Assembly: GCA_020438185.1 (NCBI GenBank)
Contig: JAGQVC010000147.1
Coordinates: 1-5,320, forward strand
From: Bacteroidota bacterium
Lineage (GTDB): Bacteria; Bacteroidota; Bacteroidia; M30B66
Direction: 5' to 3'
Length of the DNA: 5,320 nt
Positions 1 to 5,320 of the stretch are shown here, piece after piece (the stretch's first letter is position 1; each line of letters begins with the position of its first letter). The notes below the pieces were generated by a model, which was given only the letters and a program-made list of their open reading frames with translations, did no database searches and was not told the origin of the DNA. The translations under genes and the position numbers were made by a program.

Positions 1-1
1 G

Positions 2-73
2 GTGACTTTTAAATATTCTTCTGTTTTACTTGTTCAGGTTTTTCTGCTTGCCTTTCCCTATCGGGCGATAGCC
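2..73 (+). other. Predicted signal peptide coding region of the SUMF1-domain protein
   Basis: Residues 1-24 have a short polar start with one Lys, a hydrophobic core (VLLVQVFLLAF) and an Ala-Ile-Ala end followed by Gln25. This is the typical pattern for signal peptidase I cleavage. It was judged by eye and not scored with a predictor. Confidence 0.65.
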
Positions 74-802
74 CAGATTAAAAGCGAGCCCACGGAAACC
101 AAAAGAGTTGTTTCTGAAATACTAAGTGAGATGGTTCTGGTTGAAGGTGGAATCTTTAAGATGGGCTGCACTTCAGAACAGGGAGACGAATGTTCGTCGG
201 ATGAGTTTCCGGCCCACGAAGTTGAAGTCCGTCCCTTTTATATCTTATCCACCGAGTTTACCCAGGATTGGTGGATTGCCCTGATGGGTGATAATCCTTC
301 TTCTTTTTGCCGGGGCGGAAAATTTCCCGTCGAAATGGTTAGTCATTCAGACGTTATTCATTTTATTGAAATGCTAAATGAAGCAAGCGGTCTGCAATTC
401 AGGCTTCCGGCCGAGGCTGAATGGGAGTTCGCCGCACGCGGCGGAAATAAATCGTGCGGATATAGATTTAGCGGTAGCAACGACCCGAACGAGATTTCGT
501 GGAATAGCAAAAATGCATTTTCGAAAACCCGGTACGCGAAAACCAAAGCCCCCAATGAGCTGGGAATTTATGATATGAGTGGTAACGTGTGGGAATGGGT
601 TCAGGAACCTTATTATTTATATAGAATCGTTGCCAGCCAGAAAAATGCCTACCCCAACGATTTTGTAGTTCGGGGCGGAAGTTATGCCGGCTCACCCTCC
701 TTTTGCAGAACTGCTATCCGGTATCATTACGCCGGCGATTTCAAAAGCTCTTACCTGGGCTTTAGACTGGTTCTGGATCAAGGTCAGATGCCATCGCATT
801 GA
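2..802 (+). CDS. Secreted SUMF1/FGE-sulfatase-domain protein (formylglycine-generating-enzyme-like), probably non-catalytic
   Basis: The 266-residue product begins with a likely Sec signal peptide: Lys4, a hydrophobic stretch at about 8-19, and a plausible signal peptidase I cut after Ala22-Ile-Ala24. There is no lipobox Cys, so it is probably periplasmic or exported. The rest is a SUMF1 domain, seen as VEGGIFKMG (47-55), FRLPAEAEWEFAARGG (133-148), SGNVWEWV (about 193-200), RGGSY (224-228) and LGFRLV (252-257). In true formylglycine-generating enzymes two cysteines six residues after RGGS bind copper and oxidise a sulfatase Cys. Here the second is present (Cys235) but the position of the first is Gly230, so sulfatase maturation is unlikely. 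A structural or binding role, as in GldK-like SUMF1 proteins, is possible. Cys56 and Cys64 could form a disulfide. The start is the GTG at position 2. It fits the signal peptide, but an upstream start outside the window cannot be excluded. The next in-frame Met (44) would remove the signal peptide. No functional link to the downstream operon is visible. Confidence 0.85.
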   Translation: MTFKYSSVLLVQVFLLAFPYRAIAQIKSEPTETKRVVSEILSEMVLVEGGIFKMGCTSEQGDECSSDEFPAHEVEVRPFYILSTEFTQDWWIALMGDNPSSFCRGGKFPVEMVSHSDVIHFIEMLNEASGLQFRLPAEAEWEFAARGGNKSCGYRFSGSNDPNEISWNSKNAFSKTRYAKTKAPNELGIYDMSGNVWEWVQEPYYLYRIVASQKNAYPNDFVVRGGSYAGSPSFCRTAIRYHYAGDFKSSYLGFRLVLDQGQMPSH

Positions 803-839
803 TTATCAACAACTAAGGCTATCTTAACAAAATTTCACT

Positions 840-865
840 AAAATGTTATGCATGCATAACATTTT
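840..865. promoter_or_regulatory. Perfect 26-bp palindrome, candidate operator for the adjacent MarR regulator
   Basis: The left half, AAAATGTTATGCA (840-852), is the exact reverse complement of the right half, TGCATAACATTTT (853-865). There is no spacer and no mismatch across 13 base pairs. It ends six bases before the first ATG of the MarR gene. MarR dimers commonly bind palindromes of about 16-20 bp that overlap their own promoters, so this is the likely autoregulatory operator of the regulator-fadN-fadA-fadE unit. That role is inferred, not shown. In RNA it could also fold into a hairpin at the 5' end of the message. No confident promoter elements can be named. TAACATTTTG (857-866) resembles the Bacteroidota -7 box TAnnTTTG but has two extra bases, and no clear -33 TTTG partner is seen. 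Confidence 0.72.
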
Positions 866-871
866 GTTTTT

Positions 872-1324
872 ATGTTTGTGAGCATGAAGGCCTCCGAAAC
901 GGTTTGCTACAACATTAAAACAGCCTGGCATGCCATATTCCGCATGTACAATGCGGCCGGATTAAAGCATGATATTACAACATCCATTGGATTTGTATTG
1001 TTAAATATTGACGCACGGGAGGGAACGCCAGCAACTAAAATAGCGCCGCTCATAGGATTGGAAACTCGCAGTTTAACACGTATGCTGCGGAGCCTCGAAG
1101 AGCAGGGTGTGATTTACAGGCAAGCAGACCTGAACGACCGACGTATGGTGAGAATTTTTCTCACCGAAGAAGGAAAACAAAAACGGGAAAAAGCACGTCT
1201 TGCTGTCCTAAATTTTAACCATCTTGTGAAGGCAAGAATACCCGATGAAAAGCTTCAGATTTTTTTTGAAGTTGTGCGGGAAATACAAACGATTACAGAA
1301 AACACCAAATACGAAACTGCATGA
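872..1324 (+). CDS. MarR-family transcriptional regulator, likely controlling the downstream beta-oxidation genes
   Basis: The 150-residue product has the usual MarR length and layout. An N-terminal dimerisation helix region spans about 8-45. The winged helix-turn-helix spans about 51-100, with TKIAPLIGLETRSLTRMLRSL as helix-turn-helix and the wing in 82-97. The wing carries the family's D-x-R-R signature (Asp86 to Asn-Asp-Arg90-Arg91), followed by LTEEGK (97-102) and C-terminal dimerisation helices. MarR dimers bind palindromic operators and release them on ligand binding. The ligand here is probably an acyl-CoA or fatty acid, inferred only from the neighbouring genes. Two in-frame starts are possible, ATG 872 and ATG 884 (Met5), and neither has a convincing Shine-Dalgarno sequence. 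The first is chosen provisionally, and the choice does not affect the DNA-binding domain. The stop codon overlaps the fadN start, so the regulator and enzymes are almost certainly co-transcribed and probably translationally coupled. Confidence 0.9.
   Translation: MFVSMKASETVCYNIKTAWHAIFRMYNAAGLKHDITTSIGFVLLNIDAREGTPATKIAPLIGLETRSLTRMLRSLEEQGVIYRQADLNDRRMVRIFLTEEGKQKREKARLAVLNFNHLVKARIPDEKLQIFFEVVREIQTITENTKYETA
1321..1324 (+). other. ATGA start-stop overlap joining the MarR gene and fadN
   Basis: The fadN ATG (1321-1323) shares bases with the regulator's TGA (1322-1324). Such overlaps are typical of translational coupling, where the ribosome finishing the first gene re-initiates on the second. 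The bases upstream show no strong independent ribosome-binding site, which fits coupling. Confidence 0.85.
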
Positions 1325-3726
1325 AACGTAACATCCGTCAGGTAGCTGTTTTAGGATCCGGAGTGATGGGATCCAGGATTGCCTGTCATTTTGCCAACAT
1401 AGGTGTAAAAGTTTTATTACTTGATATTGTTCCGCGTGAACTCACAGAGGCTGAGCAACAGGCAGGTATAAAGACTGACAGCAAGAAATTCAGGAACAGG
1501 ATTGTAAACGATGCGCTGGCATTTGCAGTAAAATCGAATCCATCGCCACTTTATCATAAATCAGGATTGAGCCGCATAACAACAGGAAATTTTGATGATG
1601 ATCTGAAGGCTATAGCTGATTGCGACTGGATTATTGAAGTTGTTGTGGAAAGGCTTGATATTAAAAAACAGGTTTTCGAAAAAGTTGAGCAATTCAGAAA
1701 ACCCGGAACATTAATAACTTCCAATACCTCCGGAATTCCTATTGCTAGCATGGCCGAAGGGCGTTCCGAAGATTTTCGCAGGCATTTTTGCGGAACTCAC
1801 TTTTTTAATCCGCCTCGTTACCTGCAACTTCTTGAGATTATTCCAGGCCCGGAAACTTCTCCCGAGGTAGTTGAATTTCTGATGCATTACGGTGATTTAT
1901 TCCTCGGAAAAACTACTGTTCTGGCGAAAGACACACCAGCATTTATTGCCAACCGCATAGGCGTTTTTGGCATTCTGGCTCTGTTTCACGTTGTGCGCGA
2001 AATGGGCCTCAGTGTCGAAGAAGTGGATAAACTTACCGGTCCGGCACTGGGCCGGCCCAAGTCGGCTACCTTCAGAACAACTGATGTTGTGGGCCTAGAC
2101 ACATTGGTGAATGTAGCTAACGGACTTAAAGCAAATTGCCCCGACGACGAAGCCGCAGCTTTGTTCACTTTGCCGGATTATGTTCTCAAAATGAATGAGA
2201 ATCGCTGGCTGGGCGATAAAACCGGGCAGGGCTTTTACAAAAAGGTGAAAAACAACGAAGGCAAATCGGAGATACTTGCTCTGGATTTGGAAACGCTTGA
2301 GTACAGACCCCAGAAAAAGGTGAAATTCGATACACTTGAGGCCGCCAAAAAGATTGACGATCTGGGAGAAAGATACCGCATGATGATCAGGGCCACCGAT
2401 AAGGCCGGTGATTTTTACAGAAAATCCTTTTTTGCCCTGTTTGCATATGTTTCGAATCGCATTCCGGAAATTTCGGACGAGCTGTACCGTATAGATGAGG
2501 GAGTTAAGGCCGGATTTGGCTGGGAAGCAGGTCCTTTCGAAACCTGGGATAAAATGGGCGTTCAGCACTGTCTGGAAGCTATGAAAACGCAGGGGATATC
2601 TGTCGCAGCCTGGGTTGAAGAGATGCTTGCCGCCGGGAATGCCAGTTTTTATAAAGTTGAAAATGGTCGTAAGTTGTATTACGATATTCCTTCAAAGTCT
2701 TATCAGCCGGTTCCCGGCTACGAGAATTTCATAATTCTCGATCATATAAGACCGAATAACGTTTTGTGGAAAAACTCAGGAACCTCATTATTGGATTTAG
2801 GTGACGGAATTCTGAATCTGGAATTCCATACCAAAATGAATTCGATTGGTTCGGATGTATTGCTGGGCATTCAAAAGGCAATTTCCACTGCCGAACAAGG
2901 TTACCGAGGATTGGTGATTGGGAACGATGCACCTAATTTCTCTGCCGGTGCCAATCTGGCTTCGTTGTTTATGATGGCCGTTGAGCAGGAATACGATGAA
3001 ATTGATTTCTCAATCAGGGCATTCCAGCAAACAATGATGCGCGTTCGCTATTCGTCAATTCCGGTTGTAAGTGCTCCGCACGGATTATCACTCGGAGGCG
3101 GCTGTGAGCTGAATCTTCATGCCGATGCAGTTGTTGCAGCGGCAGAAACCTACATAGGCCTCGTTGAATTTGGCGTAGGACTTATTCCGGGAGGCGGAGG
3201 AACCAAGGAATTTACACTAAGGGCTTCGGATGAGTTTCATGATGGAGATATTATGCTTAATACGCTGCGCAACCGATTTTTAACTATCGGGCAGGCTAAG
3301 GTTTCCACTTCTGCTGAAGAAGCTTATGATTTGGGAATTCTCCGCCGCGGGCGGGATATAATTGTTCCCAACAGCCGCCGTGTAATTGCCGAAGCTAAAT
3401 CGAAAGCAATCGAACTTGCCGAAGCAGGATATACGCGACCGGTTGAACGCAAAGACATTAAAGTATTGGGAAGGAGCGGATTAGGAATGGTTTACGCAGG
3501 CGCCAACACCATGTACAGCGGACATTACATTTCGGAGCACGATCGCAAGATTTCAGAGAAGCTGGGATACGTTATGTGCGGAGGCGATTTATCAGAACCA
3601 ACCGAAGTTTCGGAGAAGTATTTACTGGATCTGGAACGTGAGGCATTTTTGAGCCTATGTGCCGAGCGCAAGACACTGGAGAGAATACAAAGCATCCTGA
3701 AAACCGGTAAAATTTTAAGAAATTAA
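1321..3726 (+). CDS. fadN: FadN-type bifunctional 3-hydroxyacyl-CoA dehydrogenase / enoyl-CoA hydratase
   Basis: This 801-residue cytoplasmic enzyme carries two beta-oxidation steps: hydration of trans-2-enoyl-CoA and NAD-dependent oxidation of (S)-3-hydroxyacyl-CoA. The N-terminal dehydrogenase has a Rossmann fold with GSGVMG (12-17) and Asp35 at the end of strand 2, which indicates NAD preference. It also has SNTSG (134-138), the catalytic pair His160 (GTHFFNPP) and Glu172, and NR (211-212) opening the helical C-terminal domain. A second dehydrogenase-type helical domain lies at about 360-430 (GWEAGPFETWD near 400-410). The C-terminal crotonase domain starts near 485. It has SAGANL (541-546) for the oxyanion hole, GGGCE with Glu596, and Glu616 before GLIPGGGGT. 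The two Glu are 20 residues apart, as in active hydratases such as the rat enzyme (Glu144/Glu164). The dehydrogenase-first order and the length match B. subtilis FadN (YusL), not E. coli FadB, where the hydratase comes first. All key residues of both activities are present. The symbol rests on domain order and operon context. Confidence 0.92.
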   Translation: MKRNIRQVAVLGSGVMGSRIACHFANIGVKVLLLDIVPRELTEAEQQAGIKTDSKKFRNRIVNDALAFAVKSNPSPLYHKSGLSRITTGNFDDDLKAIADCDWIIEVVVERLDIKKQVFEKVEQFRKPGTLITSNTSGIPIASMAEGRSEDFRRHFCGTHFFNPPRYLQLLEIIPGPETSPEVVEFLMHYGDLFLGKTTVLAKDTPAFIANRIGVFGILALFHVVREMGLSVEEVDKLTGPALGRPKSATFRTTDVVGLDTLVNVANGLKANCPDDEAAALFTLPDYVLKMNENRWLGDKTGQGFYKKVKNNEGKSEILALDLETLEYRPQKKVKFDTLEAAKKIDDLGERYRMMIRATDKAGDFYRKSFFALFAYVSNRIPEISDELYRIDEGVKAGFGWEAGPFETWDKMGVQHCLEAMKTQGISVAAWVEEMLAAGNASFYKVENGRKLYYDIPSKSYQPVPGYENFIILDHIRPNNVLWKNSGTSLLDLGDGILNLEFHTKMNSIGSDVLLGIQKAISTAEQGYRGLVIGNDAPNFSAGANLASLFMMAVEQEYDEIDFSIRAFQQTMMRVRYSSIPVVSAPHGLSLGGGCELNLHADAVVAAAETYIGLVEFGVGLIPGGGGTKEFTLRASDEFHDGDIMLNTLRNRFLTIGQAKVSTSAEEAYDLGILRRGRDIIVPNSRRVIAEAKSKAIELAEAGYTRPVERKDIKVLGRSGLGMVYAGANTMYSGHYISEHDRKISEKLGYVMCGGDLSEPTEVSEKYLLDLEREAFLSLCAERKTLERIQSILKTGKILRN

Positions 3727-3745
3727 TCAGGTTTCAATTGTAAAA

Positions 3746-3771
3746 TCATCACCGCGCCATGCGCGGGATGA
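3746..3771 (+). other. GC-rich intercistronic hairpin between fadN and fadA
   Basis: The stem is TCATC (3746-3750), a single bulged A (3751) and CCGCGC (3752-3757). The loop is CAT (3758-3760), and the matching arm is GCGCGG then GATGA (3761-3771). That gives 11 Watson-Crick pairs with one bulge, standing out in an otherwise A/T-rich 77-bp gap. No T-run follows on the + strand, so it is not a standard intrinsic terminator for fadN. On the - strand it would be followed by TTTT, but no - strand gene ends here. A role in mRNA processing, 3'-end protection or adjusting fadA output relative to fadN is plausible but inferred. Confidence 0.6.
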
Positions 3772-3803
3772 AAACAGATAAAAACTAAAGATAATAGCAA
3801 AAG

Positions 3804-4982
3804 ATGAACACGGCATATATAGTAAAAGGTTACAGAACAGCAGTTGGTAAAGCCCCCCGCGGTGTTTTCAGGTTTACCCGCCCCGATGACCTGGCAGCCC
3901 GGGTTATTGAGCATTTGATAGCACAGGTGCCCGGTTTGGATAAGAACCGCATCGATGACGTAATTGTGGGGAATGCTACTCCTGAAGCCGAACAGGGACT
4001 TAATGTAGGGCGCATGATTTCGCTGCTGGGACTGGAAACCGACAAAGTTCCAGGAATGACGGTGAACCGGTACTGCGCTTCGGGACTTGAAACAATTGCG
4101 ATTGCAACTGCAAAAGTGCAGTCGGGCCAGGCAGATTGCATTATAGCAGGTGGTGTGGAATGTATGTCGCCCATTCCATTTGGGGGTTGGCGGATAGTGC
4201 CCAATTATGAAATTGCTAAAAGTAACCCCGATTACTATTGGGGTATGGGTTTAACTGCTGAAGCGGTTGCCAGAGAATTTAAAGTTTCTCGCGAAGACCA
4301 GGATGCCTTTGCTCTTGAATCGCATAAGCGAGCTGTGAAGGCTATTGAAGAAGGCAGATTTAAAGATGGAATTGTACCTGTAGAGATTGAACAAGTATTT
4401 CTTGACGAAAAAGAGAAGCGTCAAACCCGAAAATATACGGTTGATACCGATGAAGGCCCGCGGGCGGATACTTCAGCCGACAGGCTGGCAAAACTCAAAC
4501 CTGTATTTGCCGCCAATGGTGTTATAACTGCCGGTAACTCTTCTCAAACTTCTGATGGAGCTGCTTTCGTTTTAATTATGTCGGAAAAAATGGTGAAGGA
4601 ATTAAATCTGGAACCTGAAGCACGTATGGTTTCTTACGCAGTTGCCGGAGTTCCGCCACGAATCATGGGAATTGGTCCGGTAGAAGCAATCCCAAAAGCA
4701 TTGAACAAAGCCGGAATGCAACTCGGAGAAATAGATTTGATTGAATTGAATGAAGCTTTTGCATCGCAGTCGCTCGCTGTAATCCGCGAACTGGGACTGA
4801 ACCAGGAAATTGTGAATGTAAACGGCGGAGCAATAGCATTGGGGCATCCGCTTGGCTGCACCGGAGCCAAACTCACGGTTCAGGTAATGAACGAACTTAA
4901 AAAACGCAACAAGAAATACGGCATGGTTACCATGTGTGTAGGAACCGGTCAGGGAGCAGCCGGAATATTTGAAATGCTTTGA
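3804..4982 (+). CDS. fadA: Acetyl-CoA C-acyltransferase (3-ketoacyl-CoA thiolase, FadA type)
   Basis: The 392-residue product is full length for a thiolase. It performs the last beta-oxidation step, cleaving 3-ketoacyl-CoA with CoA to acetyl-CoA and a shortened acyl-CoA in the cytoplasm. The nucleophile is Cys91 in VNRYCASG. NEAF carries Asn316, GGAIALGHPLGCTGA (341-355) carries His348, and the base Cys378 lies in MCVGTGQG near the C-terminus, so the catalytic set is complete. The ATG at 3804 places the usual thiolase opening (IVKGYRTAVGKAPRG) close to the N-terminus. No Shine-Dalgarno sequence is evident and the leader is A-rich. It lies 77 bp after fadN and 31 bp before the acyl-CoA dehydrogenase, with no terminator after it, consistent with one operon in fadN-fadA-fadE order. 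A biosynthetic acetoacetyl-CoA thiolase is the main alternative by sequence alone, but the context strongly favours degradation. Chain-length preference cannot be read from the sequence. Confidence 0.93.
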   Translation: MNTAYIVKGYRTAVGKAPRGVFRFTRPDDLAARVIEHLIAQVPGLDKNRIDDVIVGNATPEAEQGLNVGRMISLLGLETDKVPGMTVNRYCASGLETIAIATAKVQSGQADCIIAGGVECMSPIPFGGWRIVPNYEIAKSNPDYYWGMGLTAEAVAREFKVSREDQDAFALESHKRAVKAIEEGRFKDGIVPVEIEQVFLDEKEKRQTRKYTVDTDEGPRADTSADRLAKLKPVFAANGVITAGNSSQTSDGAAFVLIMSEKMVKELNLEPEARMVSYAVAGVPPRIMGIGPVEAIPKALNKAGMQLGEIDLIELNEAFASQSLAVIRELGLNQEIVNVNGGAIALGHPLGCTGAKLTVQVMNELKKRNKKYGMVTMCVGTGQGAAGIFEML

Positions 4983-5013
4983 TATACAACCGAAAAAGAA
5001 AAAATAAAATACC

Positions 5014-5320
5014 ATGGAATCAGCAGAGAAAAAACTGACTAAAGGCGGCGAATTCCTGATTAAGGAAACAGACGCTATAGACATTTTCATTCCGGAAGAA
5101 TGGACGGAAGAACAACAAATGATTGCCAAAATGACGCAGGATTTCCTTGATTCTGATGTACATCCGAATCTGGACAGGATTGATGCTATGGAAGAAGGCT
5201 TTATGGCATCGCTGCTAACCAAGGCCGGAGAGCTTGGTTTGATGGGAGTTTCGGTACCAGAAAATTATGGTGGTTTCGGGAAGGATTTTAATACTTCAAT
5301 GCTGGTTGCGGAGGTTGCAG
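5014..5320 (+). CDS. fadE: Acyl-CoA dehydrogenase (FadE type), N-terminal part, cut by window end
   Basis: The frame from ATG 5014 stays open to the window edge, giving 102 complete codons. After a charged opening comes KGGEFLI (10-16), then PEEWTEEQQMIAKM (27-40) and LGLMGVSVPENYGG, followed by FGKDFNTSMLVAEVA at the edge. The (T)EEQ start of the first helix and the LGLMG-x-x-x-PE-x-YGG block are hallmarks of the acyl-CoA dehydrogenase N-terminal helical domain. The roughly 26-residue stretch before that helix, with KGG-x-F, recalls the longer FadE/VLCAD-type enzymes. The flavin-binding region and catalytic Glu lie outside the window. The enzyme would use FAD to convert acyl-CoA to trans-2-enoyl-CoA, the substrate of FadN. 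It starts 31 bp after the thiolase stop in the same operon. The leader is A-rich (AAAAAGAAAAAATAAAAT) without a Shine-Dalgarno motif, which is common in Bacteroidota. Confidence 0.88.
   Translation, partial: MESAEKKLTKGGEFLIKETDAIDIFIPEEWTEEQQMIAKMTQDFLDSDVHPNLDRIDAMEEGFMASLLTKAGELGLMGVSVPENYGGFGKDFNTSMLVAEVA

Noticed and set aside
510..521. 12-bp palindrome AAAATGCATTTT, superficially like the MarR operator arms
   Set aside because: It is inside the SUMF1 coding region, lacks the TGTTA/TAACA arms of the 840-865 site, and is short enough to be chance in A/T-rich sequence.
824..852. Sigma-70-like promoter (TTAACA at 824-829, 17-bp spacer, TATGCA at 847-852)
   Set aside because: The -10 match is only partial, and Bacteroidota promoters use a different consensus, so this is not strong enough to annotate.
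2095..2568. 157-codon open frame on the - strand inside fadN
   Set aside because: It lies wholly antisense to the well-supported fadN coding region, shows no recognisable domain, and is explained by the codon pattern of the + strand gene.
3746..3790. Intrinsic terminator after fadN
   Set aside because: The stem is strong, but the following + strand sequence is A-rich rather than T-rich, and the next gene continues the same pathway, so termination is not supported.
3830..4204. 124-codon open frame on the - strand within fadA
   Set aside because: It is antisense to the thiolase region that includes the catalytic Cys91, has no recognisable motif, and is a shadow frame.
4602..5222. 206-codon open frame on the - strand spanning the fadA end and the fadE start
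   Set aside because: It overlaps two genes with conserved catalytic or family motifs on the other strand, and its translation is low-complexity (Ser/Phe-rich) with no family resemblance.

Overview
The window looks like a stretch of a Bacteroidota chromosome. The reasons are moderate GC content, A-rich start regions without clear Shine-Dalgarno motifs, and a secreted SUMF1-domain protein of the sort common in that phylum. The protein sequences also read like Bacteroidota beta-oxidation enzymes. This placement, perhaps within Marinilabiliales or Bacteroidales, is an inference from sequence character and was not tested by a search. All genes lie on the + strand.

Layout: (1) Positions 2-802 encode a secreted formylglycine-generating-enzyme-like (SUMF1/FGE-sulfatase) protein whose start lies at the window edge. 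It keeps the fold motifs but has only one of the two copper-binding active-site cysteines. (2) Positions 803-871 are a 69-bp gap containing a perfect 26-bp palindrome (840-865) that ends six bases before the next gene. (3) Positions 872-1324 encode a MarR-family winged-helix regulator. (4) Positions 1321-3726 encode a FadN-type fusion, with 3-hydroxyacyl-CoA dehydrogenase first and enoyl-CoA hydratase second. Its ATG overlaps the regulator's TGA. (5) Positions 3727-3803 are a 77-bp gap with a strong GC-rich hairpin. (6) Positions 3804-4982 encode a FadA-type thiolase. (7) From 5014 to the window end lies the start of an acyl-CoA dehydrogenase (FadE type), cut by the window.

Together genes 3-7 form a fatty-acid beta-oxidation operon. 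FadE makes the trans-2-enoyl-CoA, the fused FadN hydrates it and oxidises the 3-hydroxyacyl-CoA, and FadA cleaves the 3-ketoacyl-CoA. The fadN-fadA-fadE order matches the Bacillus subtilis fadNAE operon, but here a co-transcribed MarR regulator heads the unit. The palindrome in front of the regulator is the obvious candidate operator for ligand-responsive autoregulation of the whole operon.

I see no evidence of a previously undescribed system, mobile element, CRISPR array or RNA gene. The points most worth a second look are the perfect palindrome, the intercistronic hairpin, and the cysteine-depleted FGE-like protein.
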